Counted from the stretch's first letter, positions 34,140 to 47,160 are shown. The stretch is 64,000 nt of DNA from Chromobotia macracanthus (GCA_036877525.1 JAZGTH010000103.1:323501-387500), one strand, 5' to 3'. Notes: generated by a model from the sequence alone, not told the origin. Numbers and translations: made by a program.

Positions 34140-36371
34140 GTTTTTTAATTAAACGTCCTATCTAAACACCCGTCGTCGTCTCCAGGATGCGCACCGTGTA
34201 CGTCTCCATTACGTGAAGACGCGCATGGGCAGGAGATGCGCAAAGTTGTTGCGCATCTCCTCCATCACCAAAGTTTCATGCCAATCAAACCAATCTATAC
34301 TCAATGTATATATCTGTCCATCTAAAGGTTGTATAAAACGAAACTTTACCATGGGTTCAAATATTAAATAATGTGTCAGGTTATGGCAACGTTGCCCATG
34401 TTTCACAGGAGGCCTTCCATAAAGCCGTGTCAAAAAAGTCTTTAGATTAACCTAGTATAACTAACCTAACCAGTATTACTTACTTCACTGCTTTACTTTG
34501 AACCCTCTTCACAGTGCACAGGATGCATCAGGCTCCTGTCAGCATGGTGAGGTACAGTCAATATAAGCGCATTATCCGTCAGCATCCAGTTCACATGCAT
34601 CCCGCTTTAAATGCATGAGCCGGTTTTTATCCCGGAGGACGTGTGGGATCCGGGACAACATGGCCGTGTCACAAGTTTAAGGAGAAGTTATGATCGTACC
34701 TGAGACGTTTCTCAGGTTTCATGCAAGACTCCCGTGCGTAAGCGACAGCTGCCCGGACTTTCTCCCAGACCAGACCGAGTATCTGCGCGGACTCGAACCC
34801 ACACCAACCTTCTGATCGCACATAAAGCAAACGTTTATTCCCCTGCTGAACAAGGTAAAATGAACCAGTGTGTGCTTGTCTTCTGCTGGTGGACGGTGTT
34901 TTTGGCTGGTCTTTGAGCTTCACATTATCTACATGCTTTAAGGGACAACCCGGTAAACAGTTGGGCATGGGTTGCCAGATGGTCTCTTGGTCTTAAAAGT
35001 GTGTCTAGAAAATGAAGTTGTGTTGTGTTGTCTTGTTATATTAATTCTCTTATGGCTTTTGGCTTGTAACGGTGTTTGTTGTGATAGTCCAACAAAGTGT
35101 TTATAAGTTTAGCTTGCTGTTGGTTGTGATGCATGTAAACTGTAGGACAGTGAAAGTATATGTCATATATGTGAACATATTTGAGTTAAACACTGACAGA
35201 GCTGAACAGTGTTTAATCTACAATCGGTTTATTGAGAATAATTTCAGCAGAAGTGCTGATTATTTTTCATAGAGGCCCTTTATTGTATTGGAGACGCTGC
35301 GGTACTGACAGACTCTGCATGTGTGATTGTGCTCTGATCAGCTGTGGACTTCTTACTGTTATCATCTTAAAGATGCAGAGAAGTGAAGAAAGTCTTTGTT
35401 TCTGTACACAGTTTTACCAGGATCATAAAGAGCAAACAAACACTTGAGGCTTCATATATCCTTAAAGTTAGACACAATAATGAATTTATATAGTTCACAT
35501 AAAATTATATTACACAATGACTTTGTTTTATGACAGAGCTGGTCTATAGGAGGAAGAGTGAAGCCTTTGTTTACATTTTTCTTTAGTTTTGTCTTTTTTT
35601 TAAAGATGCTTCCTGTGTTTTGTTGGTTTTGAGAGACTGAATGCTTGAGCTCAACTTTGCTTGCAGGTGCAGTAGGAATGATAGACAGTCATTTGTTACA
35701 TGCTCATACAGATGTCTTGGTTGGACTAAATGATGCGAAAATACTGAGAACTGTCAGCTAAGATCAGAGGAACTATATAGAGGGACTATTATATGAGAGC
35801 TTATAGAAGAAGGAACTCATTGGGTGCAGATCTAGTGCTGCTGAGTGGGAGCTTGTGGCAATGACAATGGACAGAAGTTTGTTGTCAGTCTGGGAGGAAA
35901 GTCTTCCAGTTTTTGCTTGTTGTCATGGAAGATCAGGGGAGTAGATCTGACCTGCGTAGATCTGCGCTGGTCCAGCTCTGGATAAATTTAGAAGTCGTAT
36001 CAATGCAGAAATAGCTTTTAGCTTCTTGAGTTTGAAATAAACAGATTACAGATTTAATTTTCTTAAAAATAACCCCAACATCAAGAGATTCAAAGGTCTA
36101 GAGTTATTTTAATGCTTCTTTAATGCTTCTTTACGTCCATTAGAATAAAGTTATAAGTGGTTAGAGGCCATGTGTTACAGTAATTTTACTACAGTTAAGG
36201 GGTGTTGTTGGCACCATGCTTAGAGTGTGGACTGTTTACTGTTGCCAAGCAACTTGGCACAATAATATAGAATTCATGTGATGTGTGCTCACAGGAGTGT
36301 TGTGCCACAGCTTTGACTGCAGCTCATCCATCAGACTGTAGATCTGGAAGTCTCTGTTTTATGAGTGATAT

Positions 36372-36536
36372 TCTACAAATCTTTTCCTCTTCTCTTTTTC
36401 TCTTCACTCCTCTTGTCATTTCTTCCCTTCTTTTCTGTTCTTCTCTCCTCTCCTTTGTTGTTCTTTTCTCCTCTCCTCTTCTTTTCTCTTTTCCTCTCTT
36501 CCTCTCTTCCTCTCTTCCTCTCTTCCTCTTCTCAGG
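36372..36536. repeat. CT-rich low-complexity tract
   Basis: Pyrimidine-only stretch of TCTTCCTC-type units. Confidence 0.75.
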
Positions 36537-36681
36537 TGAATAGAAGTACACTGAACTGAGCTAAACTGAAAGCAGCAGCACATATATTTTTGAATCTCCT
36601 CACTGTGTACTGAAAGAAGTGTCTCATCATTTACAGCTAAACTTTTTTTAGGAGTCACTGAGACACATGAACTCTTTTACG

Positions 36682-37095
<414 letters not shown>

Positions 37096-37383
37096 AGATT
37101 CACGTGTCAGAACTCATTGAATGGTTAATGTTGTTCCTGCTACAGGATCTGCATGTATAACTGAGTTGGGGAGTTCCCTTTGATCTGACCATTAGAGGCC
37201 GGCACTCTGTCTCCACTTGCATCTCTCAGTTGAGATATCCACCTCCAGAGACATCCGGCTCTCTGCACTGAGTTTACACAGATGGTCTAATAATGTGTGT
37301 GACATGAGCAAGCACAGATGTCTGTATACATCTTTGGAGTATCAATGTAAACGGGTCAATGTGAACTACATGAATGTCTAGAG

Positions 37384-37526
37384 ATGGAGAATTATATAAC
37401 GTTTTCTGCACAATAACTCATTTATATATACACCCAACACATCAATTACAGAATTAATATACCCCCAACACATCAGTTACAGAGTTAAATGAGTTACTGT
37501 GCAGAAAACGTTATATAATTCTCCAT
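37384..37526. repeat. 41-bp inverted repeat, one mismatch, 61-nt spacer
   Basis: Arms 37384-37424 and 37486-37526 are complementary except for one base. The spacer contains a short direct repeat (ACACATCAATTACAGA / ACACATCAGTTACAGA). MITE-like or hairpin-forming. Confidence 0.9.
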
Positions 37527-37827
37527 ATATATATAAATGTTACATATATATATGTAGCACTTTCTATATGTCCTCTATATATTTTATATATCTATAGCAA
37601 TTTTCATAGTTTACCATTGTTGCAAAACAGCTTTACAAAAAAAAACAAACGCTGAAACACTGGGAAAGACAAAATGGAAAAAAAGAGATGCAAAATGGGG
37701 ACATAATGCGTAGAACACATGGTGGTTTGGAACCTTTATATGACAAACATTTGCGTTTCTAGCTTTAAAATGATATATAGTTTGTCTACATAGTTGTAAT
37801 TGGATCGGTATATTCATAAAAATATGC

Positions 37828-38050
37828 AGGGCAGGCAATCTTTCCCAGAAACATTTTTTGTTTGTTGGTTGAGAAAAGTGGTCAAAATATATTTACATAA
37901 ATATATATCTTCTGTGGAAGCCGCTGGACCAAATGTTCGTCCAATCATTGCATTTGGTCCGAACGCAACGATAGGATGTCCTAGTTTTCTGAAAAGCTCT
38001 GGAGGAGGTGTGGCTTTAGAGATTGCTCTGAGGGTGGGATCTTATGTATT
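37828..38050 (+). repeat. CCAGAAACATTTTTTG repeat (family C), copy 1
   Basis: Shares CCCAGAAACATTTTTTGTT, ATAAATATATATCTTCTGTG and GGAGGAGGTG...GGGTGGGAT with 41958-42160. Confidence 0.6.
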
Positions 38051-38761
38051 CAAACCTAGGGTGCTTGGCTTAATATGTGAGCAAATAAAAACCGGGACCA
38101 GGGACCTGTAAATTTAATCAGTGACCCTGGCATCAACTGCTTACATTTTGGTATCGTGACAAGCCTGTTATGCAAGCATCTGTGAAATCAATCACCTGCT
38201 TTCTGGCATGTGAACTGTGGGACTGTCTTTCAGGAGTGGATGGCTTCATCTGCTGCGCTTTGGAACTGAGACGATTAAATACGTGATCTTAAAGCTCAGA
38301 GCTCTTCATTCCATGATCATCTACTCCTTGCTGCTCTTTGCCAGGCCCCACCAACACTTGCAACAGCTCTGCCAGATCCATACCATATATAAGTGAGCAA
38401 GACACCTTGGGGGCCTGGGCCAGGTCACATCCCACCCCAGCCCCCAGTCCTGTCCCGCGGGCCTTCATTAGACACACAGATCAGGTTGGTCTGTGTCTCG
38501 TATTAATACTGGTCAGCAGACCAAGCTCCATTTAAGTCCGGTCTCTGGCTCTTAGACGAGGCGCCTGCGCTCCTCACAAACTGTCAGCCTGGAGCTTTTA
38601 CTGGACCTGTGTTATTAAACTAGACTTTTTAGACTTTTTTTCTCTGTACATGTCAAGCTGCTAAAAAGATGTAAATGTCTATGCTAATCTAGGCTGGTTA
38701 AAGCTGGACCCCAGAATACGGGATCTTGCAGTAAGTTATCAGTTGTATGTAAATGTATTCT

Positions 38762-38930
38762 TAAACAAAAGTTAACCAAAAATGAAGGCTCTGTCATTAT
38801 TTACTCACACTCATATTGCTTCAAACCCATCTGATTTTGTTTCTTCCATATAGAGAAGGCAGAATGTTTGGGGCTGACAGGCTGGATAAAGGATGCAATA
38901 GAAGTGAATGGTGACTGGAGCTTTCTCTGG
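38762..38930 (+). repeat. family D repeat, copy 2 (partial)
   Basis: AACCAAAAATGAAGGCTCTG, TTTACTCACACTCATATTGC and GTGAATGGTGACTGGAGC. Confidence 0.6.
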
Positions 38931-39899
38931 TGAAGCTGGTTAACCAAGGTAGTCTTGCTGGTTTAGCTAGCTAAGAAGCCTGGTCAGCAGGGTCATGCTC
39001 ATGTCAAGCATGGTTGAACAAGCAGTGTGACAACAGTTTCATTGTTGAAAGATATTTTGCCCTCTTTCCCGCCTGGTGGCAGTGAGGTGGTGACATTTAC
39101 ATGATGTCCAGAAATGTAATTCCTCTTTATCTTTGGAGGCACTGAGGTGTGTCAGGGACACTGGCTCTTGAATTGATGGATAAATGTGGCCATCTAGATA
39201 CTGAGGTGATGAAGTTTCTCTCCTCTAGATCTTGATCCTCTTGCCCGTTTAACCCAGGTCAGATCACCACTTCTAACATTGCCCTTCAGCACTGAAAATC
39301 TATACTGTGATTACTTAATACAGCCACATTAGTGCTTTACATTTCATACTTGGAATCCTCAGTTCGTGCCCACAGATGTGTGCGTCTCAGAGACGGGTCA
39401 TGCTGTGCGATTTTGCCTGTGCTGACATTGTAGACACATTCATCTAGATTTATTTGTCTTTGCAGCAAAATGTTTTTATAGTGGTATAAATATATAGTCC
39501 AAAAGTCTGACTGGTAAAGTGCTAGTAAAATGCTTCTATTTTGCTTTTTGTAAAAATTTAAAAACTTAAGTTACAAATCTCTTAGTATTTGCTATGTCCC
39601 CATTTTGTATTAGTAACAGCATGATCCAAAATGCATTTTGTGTGCTTCAGATGACACAAGAAAATCTAACCCTTTGTTCAAAAGAGATAACATGGAAAAT
39701 GTCACAAATTTGCATTTAAGTGAGCAAATTTACATCATAGCTTTTCTTTAGCGCTCTTAGATATTTGAACTCTGGATGCTGTATATTTACACACATGTAT
39801 ATTTACATATACATTTGTGCGTAGATCTTGTTGTATTTGCAGGTCTCTTGTGTGTGTGTGTGTTTGTGTGTATAACTTGATTGACCATGATTGAGGTAA

Positions 39900-40075
39900 T
39901 CAATCCGTTTCTCCATTGGAAGATAAAGTTCTGGGTCTGTTGTAGACAGGAGGAGTGCTGGATGTAAAGTGATCCGTGCTCCAGACTGCAGCCTGTCTCT
40001 CAGGCCAGATCTCTGGAGTTAAACGTGTTTTTGGCTGTTGAGCAAGCTCCTGCTTCTCCTGCTTGGCCTCCAGCA
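39900..40075 (-). CDS. unidentified terminal exon candidate
   Basis: A good acceptor (TCTAATTTCAG) at 40076 is followed by 57 codons to TGA at 39902-39900. The peptide starts Lys/Glu-rich (LEAKQEKQELAQQPKTRL) and continues with PEIWPERQAAVW and STPPVYNRPRTLSS, which looks like a real protein tail. Family not recognised. It could belong with the transmembrane exon candidate at 44.5 kb, in a gene divergent from scn4a. Confidence 0.35.
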
Positions 40076-40504
40076 CTGAAATTAGAGTCAAGCAGAATGA
40101 CAAGCCGTTGAGATGTTTGAATGTTTAACCTGATAACATTTCTAAAGAGACGAGTAGAAATTATGAAGCATACAATATTTATATTGATTTAGGTAAGAAT
40201 TGGGAAAGATTCTACAATTCTAACAGCCAGTGTGTTTCTATAAGAGTCAGAGAAATGCAGACAGAAGAAACCAGTACAGAAGGCAGACTCGATAACGTGT
40301 GGGGAAAGGTATTGAGTCAGAGCTCCATTAAATCAATTATGGTGTTTTTCTACATGTATTTTCAGAATGAAACTTTAATGGAATAGAATGCAGGGCAGCA
40401 TTGATTATGTATCAGGAACCACATAGAAGTTCATAAATGGAGTTATTCCTTTACAATAATGACTGCTAAAATAAGTCTGTGGTGGTTTTAAATTTCGCTT
40501 ACAA

Positions 40505-40600
40505 TTACAGGTGCATTTTCAGAGTCAGAAAAGCTTTATTGCCAAGAGTGCTTGAACACAAGGAAACTTCCAGTACATGTCCAAACATCCAAATACTACA
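40505..40600 (+). repeat. dispersed repeat fragment
   Basis: CAGAGTCAGAAAAGCTTTAT followed by TGCCAAGAGTGCTTGAACAC resembles a common teleost repeat; partial and unclassified. Confidence 0.4.
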
Positions 40601-41298
40601 GCAGGACACATAATAATACAATTAAACAGTAAAATATAAAAAGTATTAAAATATAAAGAGACAATTGGCTAGTACAGAATAAATACATTCTGTAAATATG
40701 CATATTAATGAATGCTATCTAATAAGATATACACCCTCAAGTGTCTGTGCTTAAAGAAAAGTCTAATGTGCCACTAGTAAATAGGCATTGTGGTCTGATT
40801 CATGTGTGCTCCTCTTGTAAATATGATCATATTGACATGAAGACGAGTTTAAATAGAATTGCTGTTTTATCAGATTGAAAGTTTAACATTTATATAAGCA
40901 AAATGGTTGTTTTTAAGGGTGGTTACTACTGAGTGAAGAGACATGTCATGTCTGTAGTACTGCTGGAGTTCATATGTGCAGTGGATCAGAGGACACGAGC
41001 TATAGCTCAGCATATGTACATGGCACATATCGCTGCAGCATGTTATTGCTTTCACACAGGATGAGGACGAGAGAGATTGTCTAACATCAGGGTGTTGATG
41101 TGTGCTGGAGAAGTGAGATATGAAAAAAGAGCACAAAACTACTCTGTTACAAAACTTGGCTGGCTGAAGAGGGAGCACTATAGGGCATCATCTCTCATAT
41201 TGCTTGTATTGAACTCGGTTGTGAATAGGGCTCTTTCTGTATGACGCTTTGTGTGTTATGATGCTGCCTATATAGGCAGTAGTCAGTGAAGCAGCTCT

Positions 41299-41503
41299 CC
41301 AGTTAACAGGAAACGTTCTCCACAACCTTTGCACTGCTAATGCAATGCTCTGCCAGTTGAGCTACAGGAACAATTTAACATTCTCTAAAAGTTCTCTCAA
41401 AGTTATCAAAAAAATTCTTGCAATAAAGTTAAGCATTAAAATAACACTTTTAATGCTTTTATTACTTAATGAAAACGTTTTCAACCTAAAATTGTTAGCG
41501 GGG
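41299..41503 (-). repeat. family A foldback repeat, copy 11, interrupted by a SINE piece
   Basis: CCAGTTAACAGGAAACGTTC, then a SINE fragment (41320-41373), then the copy resumes AACATTCTCTAAAAGTTCTC and ends CCTAAAATTGTTAGCGGGG. Confidence 0.8.
41320..41373 (-). repeat. tRNA-derived SINE fragment nested in family A copy 11
   Basis: On the minus strand it reads TTGTTCCTGTAGCTCAACTG then GCAGAGCATTGCATTAGCAG, the same tRNA-like head as at 47932, cut after GGTTGTGG. Confidence 0.75.
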
Positions 41504-41957
41504 TCATTAGATTTAAGAAAACAAGAGTGAGAGTGCTAGAGAAGATAAAGTGACTGTAGTAAATGCAGCGTGTCCTTTAAAACAACGTCCTTTCACTCTC
41601 TGTGTGGCGTCCCGTTATCAAAGCTAGAAGTGGTTTTATGACAGGCTGCTGGTGAATGAATGTTACTGTATTTCATATCTGTGAGTCGGGTCGGGCTGTG
41701 CGACTCATTGGCGACGGGTTGATGGGTCAGCATAGTGGCCACTCATAACTGTCACAAAGTGTTCTGTCAGAAACACGTTATATGACGTCTCATAAAAAAG
41801 ACCCACATTGTTGTGACCTAAGCAGAAGCGTTACTGATTTCTGCTCTAGTCTCTATAGGATCTATATATCTCTAAAGTGCTCAGCTGGCACTTTGTACTC
41901 TGTATGTTTGTTGAGCTAAAACATATCGTCTTACTTTATCCTTGGAAAATCCAGCTT

Positions 41958-42160
41958 AAAGGCAGGGAGGGTCATTTTTTTCCAGAAACATTTTTTGTTA
42001 TGCTGTTTAAAAGTCTCTTCACAGCCTGATAGCAAGTGGTCTATATAAATTTATATAAATATATATCCTCTGTGTCAAACTTCTGTGTATTCCTGTTCAT
42101 GTGTTGGAGGAGGTGATCGCTCTGAAGGGAGGGCGGGATTTTTCAGCAGAACCTTGTAGC
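41958..42160 (+). repeat. CCAGAAACATTTTTTG repeat (family C), copy 2
   Basis: Same blocks as copy 1 in the same order: CCAGAAACATTTTTTGTTA, ATAAATATATATCCTCTGTG, GGAGGAGGTGATCGCTCTG. Confidence 0.6.
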
Positions 42161-43579
42161 AGTTTTAGGTTTCTTAGGAAACTTAGGTTTCTAGCTTGTC
42201 CACCCAGCTGGCTGTTTATGTGTGGGAGCGAATGATATCTGACCACACTTCCACATTTACAGTGTCTTACCACAAACAGTGTTAGTTATAGTGCGAGATG
42301 ATGCTTCAAAAGTGTCTGCTAATAATGAATAATAATAATAGATCATGTACAAAAGATGTAGATGGTGATTTTTCACTGTGTTGTTGAAAATAACAATATA
42401 AATAATACAATTATAGAAGAGAGAGAAAAACATCTATTTGCAATCAAAACAGAACATATGACTCGTGGAACAAGTTGCTTCTGTTAAACATCTCTATTAG
42501 AAGTCTGTCCTCTTTCTTCACCTCCATCTCACTCGTTCCTCAGATACAGTACATTCCTGTGGCTCTGCTCAGTCTATCAAAGTATTTTTGCATGACTCAA
42601 AACTTTGTTTTCGGGACAGAACATCCTCAAGGGCATTAAATGATCAAGTGACCTTTCTGGTCTACAGTATATTTGGGTACTGTAGACTTCCACTCTGTTT
42701 TGTAATCAACTTCTCGAATTATCTACAGTATGCTCTGCTTTCTTACTGTACTGTATGTTTATATACTGTAACCTACCAGAGATGCTGCTTTACCAAATGT
42801 AACCACAGGTGTCACTGTTGGACAGTTGCTATTACTTACTGTAACTACAATTTGCTTGTTGTCTTTAATTGTCACCCTGGATCAAACCATGATGGTTTTA
42901 CAGGTTTACAGGTTAACTAAAACACACTATGTAACAGTAAATTCCCCATCAGCTTATGAAATGATTACACCAAACATTACTAGTCACTGTTTACCCAGTT
43001 TAGTCTCTTTGCCTGTGTTACAGGTGGCACAGTGATGTACACAAATGCACCACTAGTGTAAACTCACCACTTTTTCCCACACTGGCCCTCCTCGACTGAT
43101 CTCTTGAAGGGTGAAAACACTTGTTAAACATGTTGCCATCTGGAACATCACTCCTCTCTGTTTATTGTCAGGTTGGATGCCTCAGATTTTGGGAGTTTAA
43201 TGGTCTGTTTTGATTACGTCTGTGTCAGGGAGACGCTGGGTCTCAGGTCTCACCTCAGGGGCCCTGGCTTTGCAGTGTTTGGTACATGGTGACTTGTCGT
43301 GAACAGAAACAGTGTCTGTGACCCGCTGACTGAGCTCTGATGACCTGGTTGGGCTGTCACCAACTCTCACACAATCCATTAAAATCATCGATGGCTTGAT
43401 GCCATTTACCAATTAATTCAAATTATCAGGAATGTGGGATTAGCTCTGGTGTGTGTGGCTTCCGCTGCTGGTTCATTGACTATTGCTCAAGACATGAGCA
43501 CAGAAACAGTGAGAATCATTTTGAAGTTTAGTCATTTTGTCTTGTTTTCCGACGCAAAAACGAATAAGAATATAATGGA

Positions 43580-43836
43580 AATGTAAGAATATTTCCATTA
43601 AGTAACAAAAATGTTGTTTTTAGACGTTGGATTAACATTATTGCTGGATTATAATACGTTATTCAAACATTTTTTATTTTGTAACGTTTTTATAATGTTC
43701 CACTAACAACATCAAAATAATGTTTTTGATATATATGATATATAATGTTTAAAACGTTCTACTACTGTCACTGCAAGAACGTTTCTTGATAACTTTGAGA
43801 ATGTTACAGAAAGTTAGCCAACCCCTGTTAGTTGGG
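43580..43836 (+). repeat. family A foldback repeat, copy 12
   Basis: ATGTAAGAATATTTCCATTA... to AGCCAACCCCTGTTAGTTGGG; left tip lost. Confidence 0.75.
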
Positions 43837-44504
43837 TTTACAGTAATAGAGAAGCACAATGTCAAAAAGATATTAAATCTCGTTTTCAGAGAAATGTAGC
43901 CAAATTAAATTAAAAGAGCTCAAAAATAATTACAGATGGGTTACAAAAAAAGGTTTAAATTCAAATTCTGATTTCATTCATTTTCCTTCTGAATGATGCT
44001 TTCCCCCTGACTCATTACCAAATAGTTTGTTTCTTGTTTAAAAGCATTACCCTCCCTAAATTCTGTTACATTTCTCTAAAATCAAGGTATTTTTTGCTAT
44101 AAAACAATTCAACTTTTTGTATTGAAATACAAAACACAAAATTTTGTATTTATTATTAGTATTTTTATTAATGAATATTGAGTTGTGTGTTTGCAAAGTG
44201 TGCGATCATAAAGAGACAAGATTGGCACGGTGAAGTTTAATAGTTGTGGGAAAATATCAGCTGTCATCCATCTCTGGCGTCTGAGATGAAAGATAACCTG
44301 ACAGGAGAATGTTTGGAGGAGGGAGGAGTTTAAGTGGCTTGCGGCACAACACAAGTAACCGCTGTCACTGGTCTACAGTTCCCCCAAGCCCTGGATGACA
44401 TAGAAACATATAATGTAGTGTCTTGAACCCGAGGTGAAAGGTGGAGTGACCCTGCAGAAGCTGTCTGATCGAGTGGTGAGGTAGTGGGTGGGGCTGGTAT
44501 GTAC

Positions 44505-44615
44505 CGGGAGGCGGGGCTTGTTAATCTCCATAATATAAGCGATCAAACACACAGCAGGAATGAGTAGAGTCACCAGTAACCTGATGCCGTACACTACGCT
44601 GATGGCCCACAGCAG
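44505..44615 (-). CDS. unidentified exon candidate with one transmembrane segment
   Basis: Between a CCTCAACAG acceptor (weak pyrimidine tract) and donor CCCG/GTACAT lies a 111-bp, phase 0-0 open segment. It encodes a hydrophobic stretch (AISVVYGIRLLVTLLIPAV, CLIAYIM) followed by charged EINKPR, the look of a single-pass membrane protein. An open segment at 43260-43375 with a GAG/GTGAGACC donor might be another exon, but phases do not join. No family assigned. Confidence 0.3.
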
Positions 44616-44781
44616 CTGTTGAGGTACCACAGCTTCAGTCCCTCACAACTACCCCACAATTCACAACTTCTTCATTAAATTCACTTGAGCACGATATGAA
44701 AACCCCAGACACCTGTTTACCATATAATCCACTGACCGGCTTTCCAAACAGGAAAGTGGAAACAGGAAAGCCTGACAGGCT

Positions 44782-45085
44782 GAATTATTGGTAAATGATC
44801 GATCAATGATTCCTCTCACTGTGTTTCTTCTGGTTGTACTAATCACACATGAGACTAATGATTGTCTGCGACTTTAGCCGTCAAGTGTCAGCTCTGAAAT
44901 AAATGACGTCCCCAAGAATTTCTCAGTTCCCGACATCCTGTGGACTTCTGTTGTACACAAAGAGAGAAAAAAATTGTTTGAGTTCAGAACAGTTTTGTTT
45001 TTCTGAGGGGGTGGCGTCTGATCTCGGTTGGGCTGTACTGAAAAAGTAAAAGTTGGCCCCAAAGATTAGCAGTCAGTCTGATTAT
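44782..45085. repeat. 300-bp segmental duplication, copy 1
   Basis: Nearly identical to 45850-46153 at a constant offset of 1066 bp with no indel seen; differences are a few single bases (for example GTGTCAG versus GTGGCAG near 44886). Confidence 0.9.
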
Positions 45086-45394
45086 CAGAGCCAGGAATCT
45101 AAAACTGCACACGGGTGTCAGCCATATAAACCACTGACAGGCTTTCCAAACATAACAAGCCCTTATTAGTGACTATAGGTTGTATCATATTCAGTAGAAC
45201 AGGTGAGTTTGTGATATGTAAAAGCTGAATGACCCAAGCTTGCTCCCAACCAACATAAACACAGAGATCAGGGAGCAGATTCTAATGTGTGTCAAAGACT
45301 ATCATATGCAGTTTAATGGAATAATGAAGACAAACCCTAATAGTAATATTAGCCACAACAGTTGCAGTAAACAGATGGTTGAAAAAAACGTTTC

Positions 45395-45689
45395 GCTAAT
45401 AGGGAACATTTTTAGAATGTTGGCTAATGTTCTCTAAAAGTTTCTCCAAAGTTCTTGCAGTAACGGTAGTAGAACTTTTATAACGTTATATCATAAATCA
45501 GAAATGTTATTCTTAAGAAGTTAGTGGAATGTCTTAGAAATGATACAGATTAAAAATTTTTTGAATGTTTTTGTAACCAAGCCATAACATTAATAAAATG
45601 TAAAAAAAAAAAAATGGACATTTTAAACGTTTCTAGAAGTTATTGTTACTTAATGGAAACATTCGTACAACCTAAAATTGTTAGCTGGG
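45395..45689 (-). repeat. family A foldback repeat, copy 13
   Basis: GCTAATAGGGAACATTTTTAG to ACAACCTAAAATTGTTAGCTGGG, lying between the two halves of the 300-bp duplication. Confidence 0.8.
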
Positions 45690-45849
45690 TTAAGCCTTAA
45701 CATATCAGATCAATTTCTTGCATATGGTAACAACAAAACATAGCTTCTGAAAAGATCACACAGAAATCATATAAACAGATTTCTTATGTGCATTATGGTG
45801 TTTAATTTAACAACTTTCTGTTCTTGCACATCTCTAATTGAATATCTGA

Positions 45850-46153
45850 ATTATTGGTAAATGACCGATGAATGATTCCTCTCACTGTGTTTCTTCTGGT
45901 TGTACTAATCACACATGAGACTAATGATTGTCTGCGACTTTAGCCGTCAAGTGGCAGCTCTGAAATAAATGACGTCCCCAAGAATTTCTCAGTTCCCGAC
46001 ATCCTGTGGACTTCTGTTGTACACAGAGAGAGAAAAAAATTGTTTGAGTTCAGAACAGTTTTGTTTTTCTGAGGGGGTGGCGTCTGATCTCGGTTGGGCT
46101 GTACTGAAAAAGTAAAAGTTGGCCCCAAAGATTAGCAGTCAGTCTGATTATCA
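45850..46153. repeat. 300-bp segmental duplication, copy 2 (adjacent to scn4a)
   Basis: Second copy, ending about 40 bp before the candidate upstream exon of scn4a at 46192. Both copies keep a minus-strand acceptor-like CTCTCTTTGTGTACAACAG (AG in place of AA region varies slightly) and a 63-codon open frame of no known family. Confidence 0.9.
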
Positions 46154-46191
46154 TTCTTCAGTTGGTTGAGAGCGTTTAACTCTACACAGAA

Positions 46192-46289
46192 ATGGCCAAA
46201 CGAAACATAAATCTGCTGGAGGTTTGGCTAAGGAATCGTGCCACTCATCTAAACAGAGCCAAGAATCTAAGACTATGGCCTCACCAGTT
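46192..46289 (+). other. scn4a: candidate upstream exon of scn4a (5'UTR or N-terminal extension)
   Basis: ATG at 46192 opens 32 codons to a strong donor CCAGTT/GTAAGT at 46289/46290. Joined to the acceptor at 47212 the frame stays open and runs in phase into the usual scn4a start at 47268, giving a 51-residue extension (begins MAKRNINLLEVWLRNRATH). Sodium channels normally begin at the next exon's ATG, so this may simply be a 5'UTR exon that happens to be open. Confidence 0.4.
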
Positions 46290-46902
46290 GTAAGTCTGAA
46301 AACTTTTCAAACATGTCACTAGTTAGTTTTAGTTACTAGTACTAGTACTAGTTACAAGTTAGTCAATAGGTGTAACTTGATAATCAATCATGTACTTCAT
46401 TTATTTATTAGCATGCTGTGCAAGAAATGGCAAAGTGTAATGTAATATATTAATAGTAATGTACTGTGTAGTGGAAATGAGTAATAAAGTATGTGTATAT
46501 TAAAATGAGAAAATGCTTTGATATATGTGAAATGTGAATGGATCGTTATTTTTTTTTTACATTCTGTTGTTACTTTTTAGTGTGTGCAGAAAATGAAAAA
46601 TGCAATTTTCAGAATTTGACTGGTATCTTATGTCTAACTGCCCAAGAAAGCACAATAGTGGACAGTGAAGATCTCTTGTGTGGTGACCTCTGAGTGCTGG
46701 ATCCTAAACAGTCTCAGTTTTTTAATAACTCTGGCTTTGCTTATAGAGAAAGTGTTGCTTTTTAACTCTTGTTATTGTCAGATGGAACATGCGACTGCTT
46801 CATGAAGCCTGAATATAATATATTATATTCTTAAAGTGACAGTTTACTCAAAAATAAAAGTTCTGTTATAAGTTGATTTAACATGAGTGTGATTCCTTTG
46901 TT

Positions 46903-47160
46903 TGGTTAAAAATGAACAAAAATTAGTTATTGAGCAAGTACATGACTAATCAGTGTTTAACACAATCTCCTTACCTTACCCCGATTCACGACGGTAAGTT
47001 TATAGTAACGATTTATAATTTGAGCTGTCGGGTCTGATTTTCTGGAAAACGTCAGTTTGGTTTCATTTGTCTTCAACATACATAAAGAAAAGTACATAAA
47101 ATCACCAGCAATTTTATGTTTCAGATGAAGAAACATAGATGGCAGAGACTGCAGCTTTCA
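46903..47160 (-). repeat. family B foldback repeat, copy 5 (left end decayed)
   Basis: GGTTAAAAATGAACAAAAATT ... GAGCTGTCGGGTCTGATTTTC ... AGACTGCAGCTTTCA. Ends about 50 bp before scn4a exon 1. Confidence 0.7.

Noticed and set aside
44874..46128. Two identical-looking 62-codon minus-strand frames
   Set aside because: They are the two copies of a duplicated non-coding segment; no family match and no partner exons.
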